Source: Deltaproteobacteria bacterium (GTDB lineage: Bacteria > Desulfobacterota > Desulfuromonadia > Geobacterales > Pseudopelobacteraceae). From it: 55,460 bases of DNA. Both the position numbers and the translations under genes were made by a program. The DNA is taken from assembly GCA_021778115.1 (NCBI GenBank), contig JAJYCS010000004.1, positions 1 through 55,460 of the forward strand, given 5' to 3'. Every line of letters begins with the position of its first letter. Position 1 is the first letter of the stretch. The notes below the pieces were generated by a model that was not told the DNA's origin, did not search any database, and worked only from the letters and a program-made list of their open reading frames with translations. Below, piece after piece: positions 1 to 9,917 of the stretch.

Positions 1-214
1 CCATGCCGTCCCCCGCCGGGGGATGGTGTTCGATACCGATCTGCTGGAGTACCGGCCGGCCGCTGGCATGCTGCAGACCGACCGGCCGGTGACGGTGCAG
101 GATGGCCGTTTGCAACTGCGGGCATTGGGGATGGACGCATCCCTCAAGGATGAACAGGTCCGTTTTCTGCATCGGGTTGAGGCGGTAATTGAGGGGAACC
201 ATGGCAAACCGTAG
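1..214 (+). CDS. lptC: LptC, LPS export protein (C-terminal fragment)
   Basis: The reading frame is open from the window edge to a TAG at 212-214, so the gene starts outside the window. The visible ~70 residues (TDRPVTVQDGRLQL, then a hydrophobic-alternating end) fit the C-terminal beta-jellyroll of LptC, the inner-membrane-anchored periplasmic protein that passes LPS from LptB2FG to LptA. The assignment rests mainly on context: lptA and lptB follow directly, and its stop lies 14 nt inside lptA. The fragment is too short to assess domain integrity. An unrelated protein ahead of lptA is possible but unlikely. Confidence 0.75.
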   Translation, partial: HAVPRRGMVFDTDLLEYRPAAGMLQTDRPVTVQDGRLQLRALGMDASLKDEQVRFLHRVEAVIEGNHGKP

Positions 215-722
215 CTGGATCATCCTGCTGATAACGCTGCTGCTGGCGGCCTCGACTGCCTGGGGGGCGCCTGCGCCGGGGGCCGGGGCGGTCCACAAGG
301 ACCGTTCGTCCCTGCCGATCACCGTCACCGCAGATCAGCTTAAGGCCGACAACAAGGGGAAACAGGCCGTCTTCACCGGACGGGTGGTGGCACGGCAGGA
401 TGACGTCACCATCTACTGCGACCGTTTGGAGGTCTATTACGGTCCCTCCGGCGACCAGGTGGACAAAATCGTCGCCAACGGCACTGTGCGGATCGTGCAG
501 GCCGACCGGATCGGCACCGGTGGCCATGCGGTCTACGAGAGCAAGCCGGGGAGGATTACCCTCACCGGCACCCCCCGGGTGACCCAGGGTGCCGATTCCA
601 TCACCGGGACGGTCATCACCTACTATCTGGATGAGGACCGCAGTGAGGTGCAGGGGGGGGCAAACGCCAGGGTAGAGGCGGTGATCCACCCCAGAGCGGG
701 CAGCATCAAACCGCGAAAATGA
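201..722 (+). CDS. lptA: LptA, periplasmic LPS transport protein
   Basis: 173 residues. A typical signal peptide (hydrophobic run ending AWGAPAPG) occupies about residues 1-26, followed by an OstA/LptA beta-jellyroll with the family pattern ITVTADQLKADNKGKQAVFTGRVVARQDD. LptA forms the periplasmic bridge that carries lipopolysaccharide to LptDE. ATG 201 was chosen because GAGGGG lies just upstream at 191-196 and the signal peptide begins there; an in-frame TTG at 189 is less likely. The gene overlaps lptC by 14 nt and lptB by the four bases ATGA, so the three are translationally coupled. Length is normal for the family. Confidence 0.92.
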   Translation: MANRSWIILLITLLLAASTAWGAPAPGAGAVHKDRSSLPITVTADQLKADNKGKQAVFTGRVVARQDDVTIYCDRLEVYYGPSGDQVDKIVANGTVRIVQADRIGTGGHAVYESKPGRITLTGTPRVTQGADSITGTVITYYLDEDRSEVQGGANARVEAVIHPRAGSIKPRK

Positions 723-1462
723 CAGATCCAGTCGGCGACAACGGTGAACTGAGGGCCGAAGGGCTCTGCAAGAGTTACGGCAAGCGTCAGGTGGTGCAGG
801 GGATCGACCTCTCCCTGCGCGCCGGTCAGGTGATCGGCCTCCTGGGGCCCAACGGCGCCGGCAAGACCACCACCTTTTACATGGTGGTGGGGTTGACCCT
901 GCCCGACAGCGGCCGGGTCTTCATCAACGGGGAGGATATCTCCGGCCTGCCGATGCATCTGCGTGCCCGCCGGGGGATCAGCTATCTCCCCCAGGAGGCC
1001 TCCGTCTTCCGCAAGCTGTCGGTGGCGGACAACCTGATGGCGATTTTGGAGACCGTGGAGACTGACCCGGAGCTGCGCCGGCACCGGCGGGACGAACTTC
1101 TGGAGGAGTTCGGCATCACCCATGTGGCCGCCACCATGGGATACGCCCTCTCCGGTGGTGAACGGCGTCGCGTGGAGATCGCCCGCGCCCTGATCACGAA
1201 CCCTTCCTTCGTCCTGCTGGACGAGCCGTTCGCCGGCATCGACCCGATTGCGGTGGCCGATATCCAGCGGCTGATCGTGGCGCTTAAGGCGCGAACCATC
1301 GGGGTGCTCATCTCCGATCACAACGTACGGGAGACCCTGGGGGTCTGCGATGCCGCCTACATCGTCAGCGAGGGGCGGGTGCTGGAATACGGCGCCCCGG
1401 AACAGATAGCGAACAGTCAGCGGGCCCGGGAGATCTACCTGGGTGAGGGGTTCCGGCTGTAG
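719..1462 (+). CDS. lptB: LptB, LPS export ABC transporter ATPase
   Basis: 247 residues. Walker A GPNGAGKTT lies at residues 43-51, the ABC signature LSGGERRRVEIARAL near 144, and Walker B LLDEPFAGIDP follows, with a switch histidine in ISDHNVRETL. The order and the close match to the short LptB family identify it as the cytoplasmic ATPase that drives extraction of LPS from the inner membrane by LptFG. Its start overlaps the lptA stop (ATGA). rpoN begins 25 nt after its stop, the conserved lptB-rpoN arrangement of many proteobacteria. No lptF or lptG is visible in the window. Confidence 0.95.
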   Translation: MTDPVGDNGELRAEGLCKSYGKRQVVQGIDLSLRAGQVIGLLGPNGAGKTTTFYMVVGLTLPDSGRVFINGEDISGLPMHLRARRGISYLPQEASVFRKLSVADNLMAILETVETDPELRRHRRDELLEEFGITHVAATMGYALSGGERRRVEIARALITNPSFVLLDEPFAGIDPIAVADIQRLIVALKARTIGVLISDHNVRETLGVCDAAYIVSEGRVLEYGAPEQIANSQRAREIYLGEGFRL

Positions 1463-1487
1463 GGGCCGGACAGGGGAGAACCGGATC

Positions 1488-2936
1488 ATGGCGCTGGAGA
1501 TGCGGCAACAGCTGAAGATGACCCAGCAACTGGTGATGACCCCCCAGCTGCAGCAGGCCATCAAACTGTTGCAGCTGACCCGTGTGGAGCTGCAGGATGT
1601 GGTGCGTCAGGAGCTGGAGGAAAATCCCCTCCTGGAAGAGGTGCTGGACCCGGACGAATCACGGGAGGGGGATCGGCAGCTGGAGGCCGATGAGGCCGAA
1701 CCGCAGGAGGGACGGGAGCCGGTGCGGGAGTCCTTCGATGAGGTGGCCGCCGGCGATGAGACCCTCCGTGACTGGGACAGCTATCGGGACGGTTACAATT
1801 ACAGCGTCGGCGAGCAGTATAACGATGATGACGACCGTCCCTCCTTTGAGGCGCTGCTGACCCGCAGGGGGACCCTGGCCGATCACCTGAGCTGGCAGCT
1901 GCAGCTGGGACACTTCAGTGAGGAGGAACGGCGGGTCGGTGAAGAGATCATCGGCAATCTGGATGACGATGGCTATTACCGGGGGCTGCTTCCGGATCTG
2001 GCCGCCGGTTGCGCCGTCCCCCTGGAGCTGGCTGAAGCGGTGCTGGGGCGTATCCAGGAGTTCGATCCCCCCGGTGTGGCCGCCCGCAGTCTGCAGGAGT
2101 GCCTGCTGGTGCAGGCGCGGGCCCTCGGGATGGAGGGGGGCCTGGTGGAGGCGATCCTGCTGCAGCACCTCAAAGAGCTGGAGAGCCGCAACTACCGCCT
2201 GATAGCGAGGGCGCTTCGCTGCGACCTGGATCAGGTGGTGACGGCGGCCCGGCTGATCGGCGGTCTCGACCCCCGTCCCGGTCTCCTCTACAGCAGCGAG
2301 GATACCCACTACATCTCCCCGGACATCTTCGTACACAAGGTGGGGGATGACTACGTGGTGATGCTGAACGACGAAGGACTGCCGAACCTGCGCCTGGCCC
2401 CCCATTACCTCGCAGCACGGGCAGGTGGCGGGCTTGATGCCAGGGCCGACGAGTATGTGGGTGACAAGATGCGATCGGCCCAATGGCTGATCAAGAGCAT
2501 TCAGCAACGACAGCGCACCATCTTCCGGGTGGCCAAGAGTATCGTCAAGTTCCAGCGTGAGTTTCTGGAGCGAGGGGTGGAGGGGCTGCGCCCCCTGGTG
2601 TTGCGGGATGTGGCCGAGGATATCGGGATGCATGAGTCCACCATCAGCCGGGTCACCACCAACAAGTACATGCAGACCCCCCAGGGGCTTTACGAACTCA
2701 AGTATTTCTTCAACAGCAGTCTCTCGACCTCCGATGGCGATGCCGTCTCCTCGGAAAGCGTCAAGAACCGGATCAGGGAGATCATCGACCGGGAGGACAG
2801 CCGCAAGCCCCTTTCGGACAAGGTGATTGCCGAGATGCTCTCGGACGAGACGGTGAACATCGCCCGCCGTACCGTCACCAAGTACCGTGAAATGCTCAAG
2901 ATCGGATCGTCGTCGGAACGCCGGCGTCATTTCTGA
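1488..2936 (+). CDS. rpoN: RNA polymerase sigma-54 factor
   Basis: 482 residues. Region I is the Gln/Leu-rich start (MRQQLKMTQQLVMTPQLQQA), followed by an acidic region II (about 55-120), the core-binding region III, a helix-turn-helix, and the C-terminal RpoN box ARRTVTKYRE that reads the -24 element. Sigma-54 directs transcription that needs ATP-dependent activators; one such activator is encoded at 8369-9739. ATG 1488 has a good site (GGGGAGA, 1473-1479) and begins exactly at the family N-terminus; the in-frame GTG inside lptB is rejected. The neighbourhood (lpt genes before, hpf and PTS genes after) is the classic rpoN cluster. Confidence 0.97.
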   Translation: MALEMRQQLKMTQQLVMTPQLQQAIKLLQLTRVELQDVVRQELEENPLLEEVLDPDESREGDRQLEADEAEPQEGREPVRESFDEVAAGDETLRDWDSYRDGYNYSVGEQYNDDDDRPSFEALLTRRGTLADHLSWQLQLGHFSEEERRVGEEIIGNLDDDGYYRGLLPDLAAGCAVPLELAEAVLGRIQEFDPPGVAARSLQECLLVQARALGMEGGLVEAILLQHLKELESRNYRLIARALRCDLDQVVTAARLIGGLDPRPGLLYSSEDTHYISPDIFVHKVGDDYVVMLNDEGLPNLRLAPHYLAARAGGGLDARADEYVGDKMRSAQWLIKSIQQRQRTIFRVAKSIVKFQREFLERGVEGLRPLVLRDVAEDIGMHESTISRVTTNKYMQTPQGLYELKYFFNSSLSTSDGDAVSSESVKNRIREIIDREDSRKPLSDKVIAEMLSDETVNIARRTVTKYREMLKIGSSSERRRHF

Positions 2937-2942
2937 TATACT
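2934..2942 (+). promoter_or_regulatory. Possible extended -10 promoter for hpf
   Basis: TG-A-TATACT (TG at 2934-2935, hexamer 2937-2942) overlaps the rpoN stop and lies about 40 nt before the hpf start. The hexamer matches the sigma-70 consensus at five of six positions and carries the TG extension; no good -35 is seen. A separate hpf promoter would let ribosome hibernation respond independently of rpoN. This is inference from sequence only. Confidence 0.35.
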
Positions 2943-2983
2943 CTCCCCAGAGCGGGGGAATTACACCTGAGGAGGAAGTTGCC

Positions 2984-3529
2984 ATGAACGTCACCACCAC
3001 CTTTCGGCATATGGAACAGAGCGAGGCGCTGAAGGCCTACGCCGAGGAAAAACTGGAGCGGGTCCAGAAATATATCGACGGCCCGCTCACGGCCCAGGTC
3101 TATTTCACGGTGGAGAAGATCCGTCATATCGTGGAGATCGTCATCTCAGCCCGCGGGGTGAACACCAAGGCGTCCGAGGCCACCAACGACATGTACGCCG
3201 CCGTGGATGCCGTCATCGACAAGATCGAGCGGCAGCTCAAACGGTACAAGGAAAAGCTGAAGGGGCACAAGCCGGGGGCCGAGGAGAACGGCCGCAAGCT
3301 CTCCAAAAAGGTCTTTCAGGCCGCAAGCATCGAGGCCAGTGAGGAGCCGGTGGTGATTACCACCAGGACCGAGACCGCAAAACCGATGTCGGTGGATGAG
3401 GCGGTGATGCAGATGGACCTGCTTCATAAGGATTTTCTGGTCTTCACCGATGCGGTATCCGGTGACTTGAACGTCATCTATCGCCGCAAGGACGGCAACT
3501 TCGGGCTGATCGCCCCGCAACGGGCCTAG
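2984..3529 (+). CDS. hpf: Ribosome hibernation promoting factor, long form
   Basis: 181 residues. The N-terminal ~100 residues form the S30AE/YfiA fold that occupies the mRNA and tRNA channel of idle 30S subunits. A charged linker follows, and the C-terminal ~60 residues (SVDEAVMQMDLLHKDFLVFTD ... VIYRRKDGNFGLI) are the dimerisation tail found only in long Hpf proteins, which pair 70S ribosomes into 100S particles without a separate RMF. The start has a strong site (GAGGAGGAAG). Its place directly after rpoN is conserved. A hairpin follows its stop. Confidence 0.95.
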   Translation: MNVTTTFRHMEQSEALKAYAEEKLERVQKYIDGPLTAQVYFTVEKIRHIVEIVISARGVNTKASEATNDMYAAVDAVIDKIERQLKRYKEKLKGHKPGAEENGRKLSKKVFQAASIEASEEPVVITTRTETAKPMSVDEAVMQMDLLHKDFLVFTDAVSGDLNVIYRRKDGNFGLIAPQRA

Positions 3530-3537
3530 AGGGAGAT

Positions 3538-3567
3538 GGCCGGAGGCGGATCCGTCTCCGGCCGTTT
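3538..3567 (+). terminator. Hairpin after hpf (terminator or attenuator)
   Basis: GGCCGGAGGCGGA (3538-3550) pairs with TCCGTCTCCGGCC (3551-3563) with one G-U pair and then GTTT. The stem is very strong but the T tract is short, so it could be a partial terminator or an mRNA-stabilising hairpin between hpf and hprK. Confidence 0.45.
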
Positions 3568-3578
3568 GACGTCACCCT

Positions 3579-4538
3579 GTGGATAGTATCACCCTCACCA
3601 TCCAGGAACTGCTGGAAGAGACCGAGTACGGCCTCAATCTGCAGCTCCTCGCCGGTGCCGGCGGCCTCGGCCATCGGGTCAGCTCCCCGCGTATCCAGAA
3701 GCCGGGGCTGGCCCTGACCGGTTATACCGAACACCTGCACCCCGACCGGTTACAGGTGCTGGGGAACACGGAGCTATCGTACCTCGCCCAGCTGGAGCCG
3801 TCGTCGGCCATGGACCATGCCCGGGCCTTGTGCGCCTTTCCGATCTCCTGCTTCATCGTGACCAAGGGGTTGACCCCACCCCCCACCTTCCTCGAAACCG
3901 CAGATGCCGCCGCCATCCCGGTCTTGAGCACCCCTCACCAGTCCTCCACCTTCATCTCGCTGATTACCAAGTTCCTGGAGGAGCAACTCCTCCCCACCAC
4001 CCATCTCCATGGGGTGCTGGTGGATGTGCTGGGGGTGGGGGTGCTTCTGACCGGCAAGAGCGGCATCGGCAAGAGCGAGTGCGCCCTCGATCTGGTGATC
4101 CGTGGGCACCGTCTGGTGGCCGACGACATGGTCTTCATCAAGAAGAAGATGCCCGCCGCCCTGGTGGGGCAGTCGGAGCAACAGATCCAGCATCTGATGG
4201 AGATCAGGGGGTTGGGGATCATCAATATCAAGGATCTGTATGGCGTCTCGTCAATCCGTGAAAAGAAGATCATCGATCTGGTGCTGGAGCTTCAGGACTG
4301 GAACCCGGACCAGGAATACGACCGTCTGGGGATCGACGACCGCAGGACCACCATCCTGGGGGTCGAGCTGCCCCACCTGCTTATCCCGGTGCGCCCGGGG
4401 CGGAACCTGGGGGCGATCATCGAGGTGGCGGCCCGTAACTTCCTGCTGAAGGGGATGGGGTACCACTCGGCGCGGGATTTCCAGGAGCGCCTCCTCTCCC
4501 GGATGGAGGTGCGGCAGCTGGGAGATGAGGTGGAGTAG
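3579..4538 (+). CDS. hprK: HPr kinase/phosphorylase
   Basis: 319 residues, GTG start. The N-terminal HprK domain spans about residues 1-130; the catalytic domain carries Walker A GKSGIGKSE near 158-166, the following VADDMVFI segment, and the family signature IRGLGIINIKDLYG. HprK phosphorylates HPr on Ser46 with ATP or pyrophosphate and reverses it. Its target HPr is encoded 1.3 kb downstream and has the serine. No strong ribosome site precedes the GTG, and the hpf hairpin ends only about 15 nt before it, so its translation may be weak or coupled. Length is typical (about 310-330). Confidence 0.95.
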   Translation: MDSITLTIQELLEETEYGLNLQLLAGAGGLGHRVSSPRIQKPGLALTGYTEHLHPDRLQVLGNTELSYLAQLEPSSAMDHARALCAFPISCFIVTKGLTPPPTFLETADAAAIPVLSTPHQSSTFISLITKFLEEQLLPTTHLHGVLVDVLGVGVLLTGKSGIGKSECALDLVIRGHRLVADDMVFIKKKMPAALVGQSEQQIQHLMEIRGLGIINIKDLYGVSSIREKKIIDLVLELQDWNPDQEYDRLGIDDRRTTILGVELPHLLIPVRPGRNLGAIIEVAARNFLLKGMGYHSARDFQERLLSRMEVRQLGDEVE

Positions 4539-4541
4539 GCG

Positions 4542-5399
4542 ATGCGGATCGTGGTGATCACCGGTATGTCCGGTTCGGGCAAGTCGACGGCGGTCAAGGC
4601 GCTGGAGGATGAGGGGTTCTACTGCATCGACAACCTGCCGGTCCGCCTGTTCCGTCAGTTTATCGAGCTGACCGAACGGTCGGGAGAGACCTTTCCCGGA
4701 GTGGCGCTGGTCACTGATATCCGGGGGCGGGAACCTGCCGGCGGTATTGAGGCCGCCTTACAGGAACTGCGCCAGGCGGGGCATCAGCTGGATCTCGTGT
4801 TCTTTGACGCCACCGACGAGGTGCTGATCCGACGTTTCTCCGAGACCCGGCGCCGGCATCCGGCCGATGAACGGTGCACCGTGCCGGAGGGGATCCGGAT
4901 CGAGCGGGAGCGGTTGGTCTGGCTGCGGCAGCACGCCACCCGTCTGATCGACACCTCGGAATCGACGGTGCACCAGCTGCGGGATCAGGTGATCCGCCTG
5001 GTCAGGGGTGAGGAGGGGAGCGGCCATTTTGTCGTAGAGCTGCTCTCATTCGGCTTTCGCTACGGGGTGCCGCTGGATGCGAACCTGGTGATGGATGTCC
5101 GGTTTCTCCCCAACCCCCATTTCGTGCCGGAGTTACGCCCCCTGACCGGGCTGGATGCGGCGGTGCGGGGATTCGTGCTTGAAAAAGAGGACACCATCGA
5201 ATTTATGCGGCTTTTTGAGGCACTGCTGGCCTTCCTGATCCCGGCCTACCGGCGGGAGGGGAAGAGCTATCTGACCATCGCCATCGGCTGCACCGGCGGC
5301 CGTCACCGTTCCGTGGCGTTGGTGGAGCGATTGGCGCAGAATCTGCAAAACACCGGACTGGCCGTGCGGTCCAGTCACCGTGATAGTGAGAAGGGGTAG
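4542..5399 (+). CDS. rapZ: RapZ / YvcJ-family nucleotide-binding protein
   Basis: 285 residues. A P-loop GMSGSGKST at residues 8-16 is followed by the family sequence ALEDEGFYCIDNLP and, near the C-terminus, IAIGCTGGRHRSVALVE. In E. coli RapZ guides RNase E to the sRNA GlmZ and controls glucosamine-6-phosphate synthesis; in most other bacteria the role is less defined and it binds GTP/ATP. The start follows the hprK stop by three bases. The hprK-rapZ-IIA-HPr order is conserved in rpoN clusters. The GlmZ link should not be assumed here. Confidence 0.93.
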   Translation: MRIVVITGMSGSGKSTAVKALEDEGFYCIDNLPVRLFRQFIELTERSGETFPGVALVTDIRGREPAGGIEAALQELRQAGHQLDLVFFDATDEVLIRRFSETRRRHPADERCTVPEGIRIERERLVWLRQHATRLIDTSESTVHQLRDQVIRLVRGEEGSGHFVVELLSFGFRYGVPLDANLVMDVRFLPNPHFVPELRPLTGLDAAVRGFVLEKEDTIEFMRLFEALLAFLIPAYRREGKSYLTIAIGCTGGRHRSVALVERLAQNLQNTGLAVRSSHRDSEKG

Positions 5400-5405
5400 G
5401 GGACG

Positions 5406-5801
5406 ATGATTGGACTTGTGTTGGTGACCCATGCCGGTCTGGCCGGTGAGCTGCTGAAGGCGGCATCCATGATTACCGGCCAGCTTGACCGGTGCGAGGC
5501 GGTGGCGTTGCACCCGGATGACCCCCCCGACCAGCTGATGGGCCGAATCTCCGGGGCATTGGAGCGGGTCGGCGCGGACGGTGCCCTCATCATGACCGAT
5601 ATGTTCGGCGGCACCCCCTCCAACACCGGCATCTCCTTTCTGAAGGAGGGACAGGTGGAGGTGGTGACCGGCGTCAATCTGCCGCTGGTGATAGAGTTTC
5701 TCTCCCGACGGGGGCGTCTCCCCCTGGATGAACTGGCTGCAACCCTGCAGCGCTGCGGCCGCGAGAGCATCATCGTGGCCGGTGAATTCTTGAAGAAATA
5801 G
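5406..5801 (+). CDS. PTS mannose-type IIA domain protein
   Basis: 131 residues. A single ManX/AgaF-type IIA domain: GLVLVTHAGLAGELL places the phospho-accepting histidine at residue 9, and MTDMFGGTPSN is the second family motif. Normally it takes phosphate from HPr-His15 and passes it to a IIB subunit. No IIB, IIC or IID gene is present, so a regulatory role is more likely than sugar uptake. The ribosome site AGGGGAC is well placed. HPr follows after 10 nt. Confidence 0.9.
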   Translation: MIGLVLVTHAGLAGELLKAASMITGQLDRCEAVALHPDDPPDQLMGRISGALERVGADGALIMTDMFGGTPSNTGISFLKEGQVEVVTGVNLPLVIEFLSRRGRLPLDELAATLQRCGRESIIVAGEFLKK

Positions 5802-5811
5802 ACGAGGGACC

Positions 5812-6078
5812 ATGCTGCAACAGGAATGCGGGATCGTCAACAAACTGGGGCTCCACGCCCGGGCCTCGGCCCTGTTCGTCAAGACCGCCAGCCGGTTCCA
5901 ATCGGAGGTCAGGCTGGCCCGTGAGGGTGTGGAGGTGAACGGCAAGAGCATCATGGGTATCATGATGCTGGCCGCCGCCAAGGGGACCGTCGTCAGGCTG
6001 ACCGTGGAAGGGGTCGATGAGGCCGAGGCGTTTCAGGCGATCGTCGAGCTGATACGGGACGGATTCGGCGAGGAATGA
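5812..6078 (+). CDS. ptsH: Phosphocarrier protein HPr
   Basis: 88 residues. KLGLHARAS puts the active-site histidine at residue 15, and GKSIMGIMML puts the HprK-target serine at residue 46, both at the textbook positions. HPr relays phosphate from enzyme I to IIA proteins and is regulated by Ser46 phosphorylation. The expected next gene, ptsI/ptsP for enzyme I, is absent: prepilin peptidase starts right at the HPr stop. Enzyme I must be encoded elsewhere if the relay works. Confidence 0.94.
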   Translation: MLQQECGIVNKLGLHARASALFVKTASRFQSEVRLAREGVEVNGKSIMGIMMLAAAKGTVVRLTVEGVDEAEAFQAIVELIRDGFGEE

Positions 6079-6080
6079 CC

Positions 6081-6857
6081 ATGCCTGCGGCCCTGTTCAT
6101 GCCCCTTGCAAGCTTCCTGTTGGGGGCGGTGGTGGGATCCTTTCTCAATGTCTGCATCTACCGGCTCCCCCTGGAACAGTCGGTGGTTGCGCCCGGTTCA
6201 CGCTGCATGCGGTGCGGCACGGCGATACGCTGGTACGACAACATCCCGCTGTTCAGCTGGCTGCTGCTGCGGGGGCGCTGCCGCAGCTGCGGGGCGTCGT
6301 TCTCCATCCGCTACCCCGTGGTGGAGCTGATAACGGCTCTCCTTTCGCTGCTGCTGTTCCGCACCTTCGGCCTGTCACTCACCTTCGCCGTCATGTTCCT
6401 CTTCTGCGCCGCCCTGGTGGTGATCACCTTCATCGACTTCGACCACCAGATCATCCCCGATGAGATCTCCCTGCCGGGGATCATCGTCGGCTTCCTCAGC
6501 TCCTTCTTTCTGCCGGGGCCCGGCTGGATCTCCTCCCTCCTGGGGATTGTGGCCGGCTGGGGGAGCCTTGCCCTGGTCTTCTACGGCTATCTCTGGCTCA
6601 CCGGCCGTGAGGGGATGGGGGGCGGGGATGCCAAGCTGCTGGCCATGATGGGCGCCTTCCTGGGCTGGCCGGCGGTGCCGTTTATCATCTTCACCTCCTC
6701 CCTGGCGGGTACCGTTGCCGGACTCTCCATCATGGCCCTGCAGCGCAAGGATCGGCACCTGGCCATCCCGTTCGGCCCCTATCTGGCCTTCGGCGCGATC
6801 CTCTACATCGTTGCCGGTCCCCAGCTGATCCGGTGGTACCTCCAGATCGGACACTGA
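6081..6857 (+). CDS. pilD: Prepilin peptidase / N-methyltransferase PilD
   Basis: 258 residues, polytopic membrane protein. The N-terminal methylase part has two Cys pairs (CMRCG and CRSCG) that bind zinc; the A24 protease aspartates are in FIDFDHQIIPDE and GMGGGDAKLL. It cleaves after the leader glycine and N-methylates prepilins, here fimU, pilV, pilW and pilX among others. ATG 6081 is preferred over ATG 6075 because GAGGA ends directly before 6075 but sits about seven bases before 6081. It follows HPr with almost no gap. Confidence 0.94.
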   Translation: MPAALFMPLASFLLGAVVGSFLNVCIYRLPLEQSVVAPGSRCMRCGTAIRWYDNIPLFSWLLLRGRCRSCGASFSIRYPVVELITALLSLLLFRTFGLSLTFAVMFLFCAALVVITFIDFDHQIIPDEISLPGIIVGFLSSFFLPGPGWISSLLGIVAGWGSLALVFYGYLWLTGREGMGGGDAKLLAMMGAFLGWPAVPFIIFTSSLAGTVAGLSIMALQRKDRHLAIPFGPYLAFGAILYIVAGPQLIRWYLQIGH

Positions 6858-6860
6858 CCG

Positions 6861-8368
<1,508 letters not shown>

Positions 8369-8372
<4 letters not shown>

Positions 8373-9739
8373 GTACCCGGCCCCATATCCTGATCATCGA
8401 TGACGAAGAGAGCATGCGCCAGATGCTCTCGGTCATGCTCCGCAGGCAGGGGTATCAGCCCGACAGCGCCGCAGGCGGCCGTGAAGCGCTGCAGCGGCTG
8501 GCCACAACCGCCTACGACTTCATCCTGTGCGACCTCAGGATGCCGGAGATGGCGGGGCGTGACTTTCTGCGCCAGGCCCTGGAACGGGGCGTGCAGGCCC
8601 CGATCATCATGATGACCGCCTACGGCAGTGTGGATACCGCCGTGGCCTGCATGCAGGAAGGGGCCTACGACTTCATCTCCAAGCCGTTCAAGCAGGATGA
8701 GATCATTATTGTGCTGAAAAAGGCCGAGGAACGGGAACGGCTCAAGGAAGAGAACCGTCAGCTGCGGCTTCAGACCCTTGCCGGCGCCTCATTCCATGGC
8801 CTGACTGGCCGTAATTCGGCCATGCTCGCCCTCTACGACCAGATCAGCCGAGTGACGGATCTCAAGACTACGGTGCTGATCCTGGGGGAGTCGGGCACCG
8901 GCAAGGAGTTGGTGGCCCGGGCGGTCCATGCCGGCGGCGTCCGGGAGGGTAAACCGTTTGTGGCGGTCAACTGTGGCGCCATTCCGGAACCGCTCCTGGA
9001 GAGCGAGCTGTTCGGCCATCTCAAAGGGTCGTTCACCGGCGCCCTGGTTGACCGGGCCGGGCTGTTCGAGCAGGCCGACGGCGGGACCCTCTTCCTGGAT
9101 GAGGTGGGGGAGATGCCCCCCTCGTTGCAGGTGAAGCTGCTTCGGGTGCTGCAGGAGGGGGAGATCCGCCGGGTGGGGGCCAATACGTCGCGGCGGGTTG
9201 ATGTGCGGGTGCTTTCAGCAACGGCCCGGGACCTGCAGGCCGAGGTGGCGGCCGGCCGGTTCCGTGAAGATCTCTACTTCCGTCTGAACGTCTTCACCCT
9301 GCAGCTGCCGCCGTTGCGGGAGCGTCTTGACGATCTGCCGCTCCTGGCGGAACAGTTCGTCCGAGACTGCAGTCGTCGCATCGGTCGTCATCCGGCGCCG
9401 CGTCTTACCGCCGGGGCACTGCGCCGGCTCTTGGGGTACGACTGGCCCGGCAATGTGCGGGAACTGGAAAACCGCCTTGAACGGGCCCTGGTGCTGTGCG
9501 ACGGGCCACAGCTGTCGGAGCGCTGTCTGGACCTCCCGGATGCCGGCGGGGGGGCGGTTGCCACCACGGCGGGGGAGGGGACTAACCTCTCCATCAAACA
9601 GGCTGAACGGCTCCTGGAGCGGGAGCTGATCAGAAGGGCCCTGGAACGGACGGGTGGCAACCGGACTCATGCGGCCAAGCTCCTGGAGATCAGTCACCGC
9701 GCCCTCCTGTACAAGCTGAAGGAGTACGGCCTGGAATAG
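8369..9739 (+). CDS. Sigma-54-dependent response regulator (NtrC family)
   Basis: 456 residues. Receiver domain 1-120 with phospho-acceptor Asp55 (CDLRMPEM); AAA+ domain with Walker A GESGTGKE, Walker B LFLDEVGEM and an R-finger region; Fis-type helix-turn-helix at the C-terminus (GNRTHAAKLLEISHRALLYKL). The sigma-54 contact loop reads GSFTGA at 220-225 instead of the usual GAFTGA, a tolerated but less common form. It likely activates sigma-54 promoters on a signal from the upstream kinase. No clear GG-N10-GC promoter was found next to the pilus genes, so its targets are unknown. Confidence 0.92.
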
Positions 9740-9785
9740 CCGACTATTCAGTGCATACCGCTCCCCTGTTTCTCGCGGGACAACT

Positions 9786-9874
9786 AGGTAAAATTTGCGT
9801 ACCTGTGGGGTGAGGTGACGTAACAGCCTAATACGGCATGTTAATTTTATGTCCGCGGAGGCGGTATTTTTTTT
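9786..9874 (+). promoter_or_regulatory. Structured leader before the DsbC-like gene
   Basis: This lies in the 178-nt gap 9740-9917. AGGTA (9786-9790) can pair with TACCT (9800-9804). TAACAGCC (9821-9828) pairs with GGC-a-TGTTA (9835-9843), followed by ATTTTAT. CCGC-GGAG-GCGG (9853-9864) is followed by TA and eight T. The last two could be tandem terminators of the regulator gene or the switching part of an RNA leader. It does not match the GEMM-I c-di-GMP/cGAMP riboswitch pattern as far as can be judged by eye. Confidence 0.4.
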
Positions 9875-9917
9875 GCATAGGCGTTGGCCTAGTTATTTTA
9901 GAAAGGAGTAGTTCGCT

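Noticed and set aside
1659-2930. 423-codon minus-strand frame over rpoN
   Set aside because: Antisense shadow of rpoN with a low-complexity, His/Gln/Leu-rich product.
9740-9917. GEMM-I (c-di-GMP/cGAMP) riboswitch
   Set aside because: Considered because such switches control pilus genes in Geobacter, but the conserved CACG-AAACC and AGCCGGGTTGCCG parts could not be found by eye.
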